A stretch of 64,000 bases of DNA from Rhizobium giardinii bv. giardinii H152 (lineage in GTDB: Bacteria > Pseudomonadota > Alphaproteobacteria > Rhizobiales > Rhizobiaceae). The translations under genes were made by a program, and so were the position numbers. The stretch lies in NCBI RefSeq assembly GCF_000379605.1, contig NZ_KB902746.1, positions 145,412 through 209,411 on the forward strand. Direction: 5' to 3'. The stretch's first letter is position 1; each line of letters opens with the position of its first letter. The notes under the pieces were generated by a model. That model was given only the letters and a program-made list of their open reading frames with translations, had not been told where the DNA came from and did not search any database. Below are positions 26,274 through 35,040 of the stretch, in pieces.

Positions 26274-26287
26274 ATGAAACGTTTCAT
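26274..26287. promoter_or_regulatory. LacI-family operator, copy 1
   Basis: ATGAAACGTTTCAT, a perfect 14-bp palindrome with central CG, located between the binding-protein gene and the divergent LacI gene. An identical copy lies 67 bases away. Confidence 0.85.
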
Positions 26288-26340
26288 AGCGTGTATGAGA
26301 ACGTGAGTATGAGGTATTCTGAAAAACCCGTTTGGTCAAT

Positions 26341-26354
26341 ATGAAACGTTTCAT
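26341..26354. promoter_or_regulatory. LacI-family operator, copy 2
   Basis: Identical to copy 1 (ATGAAACGTTTCAT). Two identical sites with centres 67 bases apart in a divergent promoter region suggest repression by a looped or doubly bound LacI-family protein, presumably the one encoded from 26422. Confidence 0.85.
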
Positions 26355-26421
26355 TGCCATAAATGCCGCCCAGGCCGGAGAATTGTGCTAAAAACCCAGA
26401 AGTGAGCGTTTGGAGATCGTG

Positions 26422-27426
26422 TTGAGTCCCACTGTCAAGGATGTAGCGAGAGAGGCCAGGGTTTCTGTTGGAACCGTGTCTCGCGTGCTGGCCAGAAATG
26501 AAACTGTAAATCCGGGGATCCGACAACGGGTGGAAGAGGTCATCGCAAGGCTGGGATACAGACCAAGCAGCCTTGGCCGGAGCCTGAGACTGAACAAATC
26601 GGATATTATCGGCCTCATCATCCCCGACATCACCAATCCTTTTTTCGCAGAACTGGCGAAGCATTTGGAAACCCTCGCCTCGGCTGCTGGGTACTCTGTC
26701 CTGTTGGCGAACACGCATGATGATCCAAAAGCCGAGTGCAAACAGGTTCAGAGCCTGCTCTGCCGCGTGCCGGCCGGGATTGTCATCGCTCCGGTCAGCG
26801 GTAGCCTGGTTGGAGGAATTTTGCCCGATGGCCTGGTGAGCGTTACAATCGACCGCCCATTGACCGGGCATTCGCTGGTGGCGGTCGACAATTTCGAGGG
26901 TGGTCGTTTAGCGGCAAGCCACCTGCTGGAACTTGGTCATCGCAGGATCGGCTACATCAGTGGCCCTACTACAACTGACGTATCAATACAGCGTCTGAAC
27001 GGCTTTCGGGGCCGAGTCGAGGAGGCATCCTCCGACCGGGCGCAGGATCTGGTCCAACTGACAGTTCTTGAAGGAAATTTCGACTACAAGTCTGGAGAGG
27101 CGATTGGACGAAAGCTCCTGCAGGGAAACGTGGGCCGGCGCCCGACGGCAATCGCTACCGCGAACGATCAGCAGGCTATCGGACTCCTGCGCGCTTCACG
27201 AGACCTGGGCATCCGTGTGCCGGAGGATCTATCCATTGTCGGATTTGACGACATTCCGCTGGCGTCTCTCGTTCTACCCCGTTTGACAACAGTTCGTCAG
27301 CCGATCGAGGAGATTGCGGAAATCGCCATCCGCGCGCTTCTTGGAAGCGGGCCGATTGTGGGACCGATAGCGCTGAGACCGGCTCTCGTCGAAAGAGACT
27401 CGACAGCGCCGCCGCCCGCTTGTTGA
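26422..27426 (+). CDS. LacI-family regulator of the ribose-type ABC operon
   Basis: About 334 residues. No ATG is available: a TTG at 26422 lies six bases after GGAG (26412-26415); a GTG at 26419 is the alternative. The helix-turn-helix is TVKDVAREARVSVGTVSRVL, with the hinge GYRPSSLGRSLR, then an effector domain (IIGLIIPDITNPFFAELAKH, ISIVGFDDIPLAS-like LSIVGFDDIPLAS). Divergent from the importer, with two identical operators between; it should repress the operon and itself until the sugar or a derivative binds. Confidence 0.9.
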   Translation: MSPTVKDVAREARVSVGTVSRVLARNETVNPGIRQRVEEVIARLGYRPSSLGRSLRLNKSDIIGLIIPDITNPFFAELAKHLETLASAAGYSVLLANTHDDPKAECKQVQSLLCRVPAGIVIAPVSGSLVGGILPDGLVSVTIDRPLTGHSLVAVDNFEGGRLAASHLLELGHRRIGYISGPTTTDVSIQRLNGFRGRVEEASSDRAQDLVQLTVLEGNFDYKSGEAIGRKLLQGNVGRRPTAIATANDQQAIGLLRASRDLGIRVPEDLSIVGFDDIPLASLVLPRLTTVRQPIEEIAEIAIRALLGSGPIVGPIALRPALVERDSTAPPPAC

Positions 27427-28005
27427 ACCAGTGCTCACCACGCACGCGTTCCTGTCCGCGCAAACTAGGATGGACGGCGCTTACTTCAACTACATCGCCA
27501 AGGCAAGGATCGCCAGACGCCTGCAATGCGGCTCGGGTTGGGGAATGGTCCAGTTCGGCGCCAACCGAAAGGGAGGAACGTATGCGACGGACCCTAGTCA
27601 TCAGCTTGTTGGTTATCTGCGCGGTTATGCCTTCTGGAAAATTCGCATGACCCGACAAGGCCCCAAGGCCGCGCTTCGGCCTTGCATTCTCCTGCGGATA
27701 AGCAAAGCAGCAAGGTGCGACAACCTCATAGTGTGTCGCAATATCCTGAGAAAAAATCAGCCAAGCTCAATTTCCCCGAGAACGTCTGCCGAAAAAGTTT
27801 ATTTTTTGCAAGCGCGCTGAGTTTCGCTGTGTCGGGCCGCTTTCGCTCTTGCGCGGCCGGATCATGTTCAGTCATGGGCGGGCTCCTTCGAGATCGCCGC
27901 ATGATCTGCATTCTTGCGTGAACAACTCCTTTTCCTTTGCTTCCTAACCTATTGTTTTTTATTGTGCTGTTGTGATTATGTTTTGGTATTCTAAACACCC
28001 AAAAA
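27427..28005 (+). other. Intergenic region with a tiny ORF and a hairpin
   Basis: A 22-codon frame at 27582-27650 (ATG after GGGAGGAA) encodes only a signal-like peptide, MRRTLVISLLVICAVMPSG, and may be a truncated secreted protein. A hairpin at 27664-27684 (CAAGGCCG paired with CGGCCTTG) could end transcription from the left. The stretch 27740-28005 is clearly more AT-rich than its surroundings and contains TGTTT...AAACA arms at 27979-27997 just before the next regulator gene, possibly its operator. Confidence 0.4.
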
Positions 28006-28566
28006 ATGGAAGAGTCTGTGTCTGTAGATATCGGTAGCCGGCTGAGGTTCGTGAGGCTCCAGCATAATCTCTCTCAACGCGAACTAGCCAAACGCGCGGG
28101 CGTCACCAATTCGACAATTTCGCTGATCGAATCCAATTCATCCAACCCCTCGGTGGGCGCGCTGAAGCGGATATTGGACGGCATTCCGATCGGCCTCGCG
28201 GAGTTTTTCGCCTTCGAGCCGGGAAAACCAAAGAAGGCATTTTATGCGGCCGAGGAGTTAGTCGAGATCGGAAAGGGCAAGATCTCCTATCGGCAGATTG
28301 GAGAAAATCTCTTCGGACGCAGTCTGCAGATCTTGGCGGAGTGCTATCAGCCGGGCGCAGACACGGGCAAGGTTCCACTTGTTCACGAAGGAGAAGAGGG
28401 AGGCATCGTTCTGCGTGGACGCCTTGAAGTTACCGTCGACGATGAGCGACGCATTCTCGGCCCAGGAGACGCTTATTATTTTGAGAGCCGCCGGCCGCAT
28501 CGCTTCCGATGTGTCGGACCGTCAGTCTGCGAAGTTGTCAGTGCATGTACGCCGCCGAGTTTCTAG
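28006..28566 (+). CDS. XRE-family regulator with C-terminal cupin domain (PuuR-like)
   Basis: 186 residues. Helix-turn-helix at about 8-65 (LRFVRLQHNLSQRELAKRAG, NSTISLIESNSSNPSVG), then a cupin (LVHEGEEGGIVLRGRLEV, GDAYYFESRRPHRF). This architecture is common in regulators of polyamine, amino acid or carbon-source genes, where the cupin binds the effector. No obvious target operon is adjacent, so the regulon is unknown; autoregulation through the AT-rich upstream region is likely. Confidence 0.85.
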   Translation: MEESVSVDIGSRLRFVRLQHNLSQRELAKRAGVTNSTISLIESNSSNPSVGALKRILDGIPIGLAEFFAFEPGKPKKAFYAAEELVEIGKGKISYRQIGENLFGRSLQILAECYQPGADTGKVPLVHEGEEGGIVLRGRLEVTVDDERRILGPGDAYYFESRRPHRFRCVGPSVCEVVSACTPPSF

Positions 28567-28743
28567 CGCCGCAGCTGCATTTTAAATTGGAGGTGAGCTT
28601 GCCTTCCTGCTTACGTGCGGCTCCTGGCGAAATTCCGACCGAGGATTATGGGCGTGACATTTGGTTTTGCCAGCACACTCGCGCTGGCATGCCCCGGTCC
28701 GACTACGCGTTGATCACATTGGATTCGCAGATTTATGTGCCGC

Positions 28744-28905
28744 TCAGCCGGCGAATCTTTCCATGTTAAACCCACTCGGGGCGGGCGTGACGTTCAAGCG
28801 ATCTGACTTTACCAGCATTGCGTCCTCGTGGCTGGTGGCGACCAGCATGACGACGAAGCTGACAGCGATCGCGAACGCGAATGCAAGATATATCTTCCAT
28901 GCCAT
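28744..28905 (-). CDS. Small membrane protein, unknown function
   Basis: 53 residues from the ATG at 28905, which has AAAGGGAGAG upstream. One N-terminal membrane helix (IYLAFAFAIAVSFVVMLVA) followed by a polar tail of about 28 residues. Nothing in the sequence indicates a function. Confidence 0.55.
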   Translation of the reverse strand: MAWKIYLAFAFAIAVSFVVMLVATSHEDAMLVKSDRLNVTPAPSGFNMERFAG

Positions 28906-29516
28906 GAGGACTCTCCCTTTAACAACACTTTGAACAGACAATTCCATGAAAAGTTCCCTACCAACGATTCAGCCAAACCAGTTGCCGCGTCGCAATCTGC
29001 TTGAAGATGTCACGAACGGGTTCTCGAATCTGAAGCGCGCGACGTACCGGAGGCGGTAGCAGCGCGTCAAAGTGCTCCCGGCCAGGTTTCGGCGGTTGGC
29101 ACGGCTCTTCCCTCGCCAGTGTCCAGACCCCAAGTGGAGCAGTCTGCTTCAATTCGCGCCACCAGAACATCACCCATTTCGTTGGTGTTTTGGAAGCGTC
29201 AAGCTTATCTTCTGGCGCTTAGCACCGCCTTTCGGGCGCCATTTTTGAGGATTGCAAGCGGTCCCTTCGCTGAACCTGCTAAGCATGCGAGCGCAGCGGC
29301 AGAACTCGTACCCCCTGCGAACCGAACCTCCAGCCGCGGAAGGGATGCGGTCGCTGCTTACTGCCAGAGAGGCTCGATGATTGGGTCATCGGCGGCCGGT
29401 TGCCGTGAGAACCGAGTTGCTATGATTGCGCGCTGCAGGGGATTTACCTGCGCCGTAGATTTTTTCGCGGAACGATCGCACTCCGCGGGCGTTTGCCTAT
29501 GCAAGGAGTGCGACCG
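28906..29516. other. Stretch without a supported gene
   Basis: An open frame on the minus strand at 28958-29173 (71 codons) lacks a ribosome binding site and a recognisable domain. Nothing else stands out apart from the AAGGAG binding site of the next gene at the right edge. Confidence 0.4.
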
Positions 29517-29840
29517 ATGAAAAAGAAGATGGTCGAAGCGACTGTAAAGGTCGGCGGCAAACGCGTGGCGGTTGGAATCATGAATACCAAACAAGCGCTC
29601 GATATGCCTGCAGAAGAAGGTATGAAATTCAGCCATCCCGGCGGAAAGCCTGGAGAGACGGATGTACTTCTTAGTCGTAAAGAGCTCAAGCAGGCTCTGA
29701 GGCAACGTCCCGATCAGCCGCTGAAGCGGTCACTTTTGAGTCCAGACGCACCAACGCCGCCCGAGATGGAATTTGAACCAATCAATGAACTCCTCGAAGA
29801 GATGGAGCAGGAGGATAAGGAAAAGAATCGGACGTCGTGA
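29517..29840 (+). CDS. Hypothetical soluble protein
   Basis: 107 residues from the ATG at 29517, with AAGGAG about 10 bases upstream. Highly charged: a lysine-rich N-terminus (MKKKMVEATVKVGGKRVAVG), a middle with DVLLSRKELKQALRQR and a very acidic C-terminus (ELLEEMEQEDKEK). No signal peptide or membrane segment. I do not recognise a family. Confidence 0.65.
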   Translation: MKKKMVEATVKVGGKRVAVGIMNTKQALDMPAEEGMKFSHPGGKPGETDVLLSRKELKQALRQRPDQPLKRSLLSPDAPTPPEMEFEPINELLEEMEQEDKEKNRTS

Positions 29841-30027
29841 TCGAAAAAGACGTATCCGCGAGCGCGCGTGCCGTGATCGCGGAATTCGCTCGACCCCATT
29901 AATCATTGTTAGTGATCGCTCATTGAAGAACAATTCGAATGCCCGGTCGCTGGCAGTCGGATCGGGCGTCTGTCGTTCGAGCGATCAAGCGCTGCCGACA
30001 GTGCGATCTCTCGCGCAAGTCCCAACA

Positions 30028-30786
30028 CTAATGGGCTGTATAGGCTCCATCTACAAGATGATAGCTTCCAGAGATGAAACTAGCTTGTTCCGACAAGAGG
30101 AAGCAGACAAGAGCTGAAACCTCTTGCGGCGTGCCGCGTCTAGCCATCGGCTGAAGGGCGACCATGCGACGGGTACTCACCGTGTCTGAATGGTCCAATA
30201 GAAGTGGCGTTTCGATCCAGCCAGGACCCACAGCATTGATGCGAACGCCCATTCTGGCGTACTCAATTGCCGCTACCTTCGTTAGTCCGACAACGCCATG
30301 TTTGGCGGCGGTGTAGGCCGACGCCGTTGGCAATCCAACACAACCGAGGATGGAGGACATGTTGACGATTGAGCCTCCGCCGTTTTGCACCATTGCGGCG
30401 ATTTCATGCTTCATGCAGTAGAAAACGCCGTTGAGATTGACATTTAGCAATTTGTGCCACTCGTCAAGCGGGTAGTCCGCCGTCGCTTTTCTAACCCCAT
30501 CGGTGCCTGCATTGTTGACCGCCAAATGCAGCGCGCCGCATCTGTCGATAACAAATTGGACGAGCCTTTCCACCGCGTCAGGGTCGCTAACATCGACTGC
30601 AATGTGTTGCGCCTGGCCCCCGAGCGAGCGTATCTCGGCGGCAACAGTCTGCGCAGCGTCTCCGTTGAGATCGGCAACGACAACTTCGGCCCCTTCTTCT
30701 GCGAGTTGTCTTGATACAGCCGCGCCTATGCCGGAACCTGCTCCAGTTACAAGCGCCACTTTCCCGTCGAAGCCAAGTTTCATCAT
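30028..30786 (-). CDS. Short-chain dehydrogenase/reductase
   Basis: Classical SDR of about 252 residues; ATG at 30786 after AAGGGTGG, with a second ATG as the very next codon. Cofactor loop TGAGSGIG, aspartate in VVVADLNGD suggesting NAD preference, NNAG, the catalytic serine in NMSSILG and the YTAAK active site. Substrate unknown. Alone on its strand, divergent from the L,D-transpeptidase gene. Confidence 0.88.
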   Translation of the reverse strand: MMKLGFDGKVALVTGAGSGIGAAVSRQLAEEGAEVVVADLNGDAAQTVAAEIRSLGGQAQHIAVDVSDPDAVERLVQFVIDRCGALHLAVNNAGTDGVRKATADYPLDEWHKLLNVNLNGVFYCMKHEIAAMVQNGGGSIVNMSSILGCVGLPTASAYTAAKHGVVGLTKVAAIEYARMGVRINAVGPGWIETPLLLDHSDTVSTRRMVALQPMARRGTPQEVSALVCFLLSEQASFISGSYHLVDGAYTAH

Positions 30787-31056
30787 GTCCACCCTTCTTG
30801 TTTGTTTTGGTCCAATCGAGCAGACGAAGATGGTCGGCGCAAGAAGTTTTCGTCAGACAGCGAGCAGACTCCTCATCTCTTGGAGAACCTCAGTAGTCTC
30901 TCGGATCGGTGCCGCGTGCCTTTACGCGACCGTGGGCGTTTGAACCGTGTGCCCTCGAAGCCGCCCTATGCAACGTTTCGACGAAGCGAGAGACTTGGTT
31001 CATTCGCGCTGGGATGTTAAAGACGAGATCGATTGACGACTGCTGAGCAGGTGAAA

Positions 31057-31647
31057 ATGGACAGTGATGATATCGCACGCCGGGCGTTCGTGCTCGGCGG
31101 CCTCGCCTTGATGGCTTCGGGATGCACCTCAGCAATAAGGCGACTTGGGGAGCCTATTTCGATGGCGTACGCGGCGGCGCCTGATCGTCGCTACCGGCGC
31201 CGGCATGTCCGCTATGAGGGAAACGAGCCTCCTGGAACAATCGTTGTCGATACATCGCAACGCTATCTTTATGCCGTTGAGCACGGCGGCTGGGCCATGC
31301 GCTACGGCATCGGCGTCGGGGAGGAGGGGCGCACACTGAAGGGGAAGGCAACCATTGGACACAAGGCCGTATGGCCCTCGTGGACACCCACCGCCAATAT
31401 GATAAGGCGCAAACCTCATTTGCAGCAATATGCCTCCGGCGTGCCCGGTGGTCCGCACAATCCGCTCGGTGCCTCCGCACTTTACCTCTACCGCGGCGGG
31501 CAGGACACGATGTTCCGGCTGCACGGGACAAACGAGCCGTGGACGATAGGCCAGGCGGTATCAAGCGGATGCATTCGTCTGACAAATGAAGACATCGTGG
31601 ATCTTTACGAGCGGACCCCTCTGGGAACGACGGTATTGGTGGTCTGA
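31057..31647 (+). CDS. L,D-transpeptidase lipoprotein (YkuD domain)
   Basis: 196 residues from the ATG at 31057; a TTG at 31033 is possible. A twin-arginine-like start (ARRAFVLGGLALMASGC) ends in a lipobox with Cys23. The YkuD domain follows (GTIVVDTSQRYLYAV, then LHGTNEP and the catalytic cysteine in SSGCIRLTNEDI). It would form 3-3 crosslinks in peptidoglycan or attach proteins to it, as expected in Rhizobiales, which rely on these enzymes. Confidence 0.9.
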   Translation: MDSDDIARRAFVLGGLALMASGCTSAIRRLGEPISMAYAAAPDRRYRRRHVRYEGNEPPGTIVVDTSQRYLYAVEHGGWAMRYGIGVGEEGRTLKGKATIGHKAVWPSWTPTANMIRRKPHLQQYASGVPGGPHNPLGASALYLYRGGQDTMFRLHGTNEPWTIGQAVSSGCIRLTNEDIVDLYERTPLGTTVLVV

Positions 31648-31832
31648 TAAAGAGTCTGCAAGATTCAGTATTGAAAGCGATGCAATGTGTCCTAGTTGTC
31701 GTTGGGCAGCTCGATAAGGGCAACCCGGCGCCAACTGTGCTTTTTTTGCACTATGCGCCGGTGTAATTCGTCCGTACTACTGTATGCGTTGCCTTCGATA
31801 ACCTGATTCCGTGCTGAGGAGAGGAGTACTTA

Positions 31833-31970
31833 ATGAGCAGAATTCTGATCGTGATTGTAGCCTTGTTTTCCGTTGCCAGTCTGAGTGCATGCGGAGCAAT
31901 TGGCAAAGGCAAGGGGAAAGCCCCGCCGCCGGCCGTCGATACAGTGGAACCGGCGCCGGTCTATAAGTGA
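31833..31970 (+). CDS. Small lipoprotein (45 aa)
   Basis: ATG at 31833 after GAGGAGAGGAG. Signal peptide SRILIVIVALFSVASLSAC with the lipobox LSAC at residues 17-20, then a short basic and proline-rich tail (GAIGKGKGKAPPPAV). A perfect hairpin follows the stop. Small lipoproteins of this design are common in rhizobia; function unknown. Confidence 0.75.
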   Translation: MSRILIVIVALFSVASLSACGAIGKGKGKAPPPAVDTVEPAPVYK

Positions 31971-31986
31971 CCGCAACTTTTATCCG

Positions 31987-32013
31987 CGGGGAAGGGCTTC
32001 TTGCCCTTCCCCG
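31987..32013 (+). terminator. Stem-loop after the small lipoprotein gene
   Basis: CGGGGAAGGGC pairs perfectly with GCCCTTCCCCG (11 bp, loop TTCTT), 16 bases after the stop. The T tract is short, so it may be only partly effective. Confidence 0.7.
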
Positions 32014-32101
32014 TCTGCAATCCGCTGAACGGACAGGGTCGCATGCGGCACTGTCCTTAGATCGGAGAAGGCCTGCTGCGTAAGGGTTCGGGAGACAGCG
32101 C

Positions 32102-32677
32102 GTGGCGATAGCGCTCACAACACGACGAATAATGATCGCAGTCATGCTGGTACTATCGGCCGCAGCCTGCCAGACGCAAGACAAGCACCCTGAACCGCGG
32201 TTTGTTTCGGATGCCCGCCCCGCCTTTGAGGTCAATGAGAGCCGGCATTTCATCGAATTCCGCTCTCGCTACGCCCTCAGCTATGGTCATTCCTACGTGA
32301 TCTTCGGGCGCGAAGGTGCGCCTGGGGAGATGATTGATCCCGAGGTCGCAGGCCTTGCCCCTGCTACGGCCAATACCACGCCCTATGTCCTCGGCCATTT
32401 TTTGCCGGTGCCGGCCGAGACTGGTGCAAGCGATGGCGACTTGGAAGAGGAGTACCGGTCGGCAAGCTGGCGCGTTATGTTGACCGAAGCCCAATACAAA
32501 AAAACCGTTGCCCACATACGGCAACTAAAGGCCAAATCCCGCTTCTGGCAGGCGTCGATTTACAATTGCAACGCTTTTGTCGCGGACATCGCACGCTCCA
32601 TGGGGTATAAGGCCCCCAGCATCTGGCTCAGGCCCCAACAATTCATTACGAAGCTTCGAGAGATGAACGTGGGGTGA
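32102..32677 (+). CDS. Predicted lipoprotein with NCN motif, possible papain-fold protein
   Basis: 191 residues from a GTG at 32102 (GGGAG upstream); an ATG at 32132 is an alternative start. Signal peptide ends in the lipobox SAAAC. The mature part has a histidine in SYGHSYVIFG and, near the C-terminus, IYNCNAFVADIARSMGY. A His followed by Asn-Cys-Asn recalls NlpC/P60-like or other papain-fold periplasmic proteins, but the usual Cys-before-His order is reversed here, so the resemblance may be to a circularly permuted group. I assign no enzyme activity. Confidence 0.7.
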   Translation: MAIALTTRRIMIAVMLVLSAAACQTQDKHPEPRFVSDARPAFEVNESRHFIEFRSRYALSYGHSYVIFGREGAPGEMIDPEVAGLAPATANTTPYVLGHFLPVPAETGASDGDLEEEYRSASWRVMLTEAQYKKTVAHIRQLKAKSRFWQASIYNCNAFVADIARSMGYKAPSIWLRPQQFITKLREMNVG

Positions 32678-32743
32678 GCGCGGGCCTGCTGACACCTTAT
32701 GCGCCACGTTGACGGCAGATCACAGAAAGGCCGGTGACCCAAA

Positions 32744-33337
32744 TTGAACGTGTCCGTAGCTGCGGCTGGCGAGATCGTCTGGATGATTGGCATCGTCGTC
32801 TGGTATGTAATTCGGTATCCTTTCGAACGCCGCGCAAAGCGCGTGCGGATCGTCAGTCACCGCCGTTCTGGTCTTGACAGGTTTGCGCTCGCGTCGGCCC
32901 TTTTCGGCCTCGCCATCTTGCCAGCATTTTATGTCGTGACTGGTATTCCGAGGGCTGCCGACTATCCGGCCCACTCCTGGGCCATCTTTGTCGGCGCATC
33001 GATGTTTGCTCTTGCAATGTGGATCTTTCGGCGAACCCACAAGGAACTTGGCCGGAACTGGTCCGTTACGCTAGAGATCCGTGACCGGCACGAACTGGTG
33101 TGTGGCGGACCATACGCTCTCATCCGCCACCCCATGTATACTTCATTCCTGCTCATGGGACTTGGACAGGCGTTTCTGCTTTCAAATTGGATCGCCGGAC
33201 CAGCAGGCATTATCGGCTTCGCAGTGCTTTTTTTTGCTCGAGCCGACAAGGAGGAGCGTATGATGTTGGAGATTTTCGGCTCGCGGTATCGCGACTATAT
33301 GCGCCGGACCAAGCGCATTATCCCTTATTTGTATTAG
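32744..33337 (+). CDS. Isoprenylcysteine carboxyl methyltransferase (ICMT)-like membrane protein
   Basis: 197 residues from a TTG at 32744 (a GTG two codons on is an alternative). Four or five membrane segments. The C-terminal half has the ICMT/PEMT pattern: LGRNWSVTLEIRDRHELV, GGPYALIRHPMYTSF and the final ADKEERMMLEIFG. Bacterial members methylate varied small or lipid substrates using SAM; none can be named here. It is 10 bases upstream of the E2-like gene, so both are probably co-transcribed with the SDR-SEC-C gene. Confidence 0.85.
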   Translation: MNVSVAAAGEIVWMIGIVVWYVIRYPFERRAKRVRIVSHRRSGLDRFALASALFGLAILPAFYVVTGIPRAADYPAHSWAIFVGASMFALAMWIFRRTHKELGRNWSVTLEIRDRHELVCGGPYALIRHPMYTSFLLMGLGQAFLLSNWIAGPAGIIGFAVLFFARADKEERMMLEIFGSRYRDYMRRTKRIIPYLY

Positions 33338-33347
33338 AGGTAAACTG

Positions 33348-34133
33348 ATGCGAGGACGAGCCCTCAAGCTTTCCGCACCAAGGCGCCTTGTCGGAGATCT
33401 GATGCGATTCTCGATCGGGATCCCCCGTGTCACGGTGCAGCGCCAGATGAACCTTCGCACTCTTCAAAGGGCGCGAATGACGGGGCCAAGCAAACCATCG
33501 TGGACGGTTCTTTTCCTAAAGGGATACGCGCTCCTTGCCCGAGAGATACCGGATCTTCGGCGCGCTTACGTCAAGTTCCCCAGGCCCCAGCTCTATGAAT
33601 ACCCAGTCAGCGTAGCCTCCGTTGCCCACGAACGCGAGTATGACGGAGAGCGGGTCGTGCTGTTAAGTACTATCAAGTGTCCGGAGCGCTCATCCGTCAC
33701 GGAACTGGAGGCGTTAATTCAGGCGACCCGAACCCGTCCAATCCTGGAGATCAAGGAGTTCCGGCGCGCGTTGAAAATCGCTCATGCGCCGGCACCAATC
33801 CGATGGCTTCTCATGTGGCTCGGCTTGAATATCGCGCGGAAGCGCGCGCACTATTTCGGCACTTTCCAGTTGTCGGTCTATTCCGGCCTCGGCGCAGAGT
33901 CGCTCAACCCCCTTACGCCTTTGACGACCCTTCTCAATTATGGCCCGATCTGCGAAGACGGGATGGTAAACGTTCGCATTCACTATGATCACAGGGTGAT
34001 GGATGGTGCGAATGTCGCGCGGGCGTTGGAGCGGTTCGAACAAATTTTAAACAACGAGATCGCGGGTGAAATCACGGACCTTGCTCAAAGTGGAGCCTTC
34101 TCGGAGGCAATGCTCCCGGGCGCAGCGTTATGA
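33348..34133 (+). CDS. 2-oxoacid dehydrogenase E2-like (CAT-fold) acyltransferase
   Basis: 261 residues. The C-terminus carries the active-site region of E2/chloramphenicol acetyltransferases, HYDHRVMDGANVARALERF, with the catalytic His and Asp in place. The lipoyl and peripheral-subunit-binding domains of true E2 proteins are absent, so this is a free-standing acyltransferase domain. The N-terminal half is divergent. It overlaps the next gene by four bases (ATGA). The acyl donor and acceptor are unknown. Confidence 0.75.
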   Translation: MRGRALKLSAPRRLVGDLMRFSIGIPRVTVQRQMNLRTLQRARMTGPSKPSWTVLFLKGYALLAREIPDLRRAYVKFPRPQLYEYPVSVASVAHEREYDGERVVLLSTIKCPERSSVTELEALIQATRTRPILEIKEFRRALKIAHAPAPIRWLLMWLGLNIARKRAHYFGTFQLSVYSGLGAESLNPLTPLTTLLNYGPICEDGMVNVRIHYDHRVMDGANVARALERFEQILNNEIAGEITDLAQSGAFSEAMLPGAAL

Positions 34134-34984
34134 CGGTGCACAGCAATGTTCGCATGGCCGTGGTTGTAGTGGGCGCGTCCCAGGGCATCGGCAAGGAAGT
34201 CGCCAAAATTGCTGCTAAGGAGGGCACGCCGGTCGTGCTCATCGCACGTTCGCCTGAAGCGCTGTCGGCAGCCGCTGCGGAGGCGCGGCAGAGGGGAGGC
34301 GACGTTTTCACGTTGGAGCTTGATATTGTGGCGTGCGATGCGACCGCGCGCCTGCAGGATTTTCTCACCAATAACGGCTTGGTCTGCGATGTATTGGTCA
34401 ACAGCGCCGGGTACGGCTTGCGTGGAGCGGCCACGGCACTTCCGCTGAAGGATCAGCTTGGTATCATCGACCTCAACATCCGCGCTCTTAGTGACCTGAC
34501 ACTCTACTTCCTCCCAGGAATGGTTGCCCGCGGCCGTGGTGGCGTGCTCAACCTTGCCTCTGTAGCCAGCTTCACACCTGGGCCCAATATGGCTGTTTAC
34601 TACGCCAGCAAAAGCTTCGTGCGATCTTTTTCGGAGGCACTACATCAGGAGTTGCGCGGCACCGGTGTGACGGTCACATGTGTTGCTCCGGGCCCTGTCG
34701 CCACAGAATTCCTCGAAAGGTCCGGCGCCAATAAGGCACCGCTGTTTAAGATATTGCCCAACCTGAAGCCGGAATATGTGGCCGAACGGGCGTGGAAGGG
34801 CTTCAAGTCCCGTCGTCGCCTTGTCGTGCCAAGCCTATCAGCCAAGCTGGTCGCACTTGCCGCTGCGCTGATTCCACATGCATTAATGCTTCCGCTTATC
34901 GCCCGATTGCAACGAAGAAGCACCGATCCCTGCCCCTGTGGCTCGGGTAAGCAATATAGAAAATGCTGCGGGGCGGCGCGCTGA
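34130..34984 (+). CDS. SDR-family oxidoreductase fused to a C-terminal SEC-C zinc motif
   Basis: 284 residues. An SDR domain (about 8-225) has GASQGIGKEVAK, NSAGYG, the serine in NLASVASF and YYASKSF. Residues 262-283 form a SEC-C motif, DPCPCGSGKQYRKCCG, the zinc-binding knuckle of SecA tails. A hydrophobic stretch (LVALAAALIPHALMLPLIA) precedes it and may anchor the protein to the membrane. Coupled to the E2-like gene by an ATGA overlap. The SDR part resembles the DltE/YqjQ-like subgroup; substrate unknown. Confidence 0.85.
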   Translation: MTVHSNVRMAVVVVGASQGIGKEVAKIAAKEGTPVVLIARSPEALSAAAAEARQRGGDVFTLELDIVACDATARLQDFLTNNGLVCDVLVNSAGYGLRGAATALPLKDQLGIIDLNIRALSDLTLYFLPGMVARGRGGVLNLASVASFTPGPNMAVYYASKSFVRSFSEALHQELRGTGVTVTCVAPGPVATEFLERSGANKAPLFKILPNLKPEYVAERAWKGFKSRRRLVVPSLSAKLVALAAALIPHALMLPLIARLQRRSTDPCPCGSGKQYRKCCGAAR

Positions 34985-35040
34985 CGCAAGACGAGATACG
35001 AGCGTAGCAAGTCATTCCCATAAGCCATCGACACCGACGG

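Noticed and set aside
25098-26306. Plus-strand open frame of about 400 codons opposite the sugar-binding protein
   Set aside because: Antisense shadow of a well-supported gene in GC-rich DNA.
28958-29173. 71-codon minus-strand frame
   Set aside because: No ribosome binding site and no recognisable feature.
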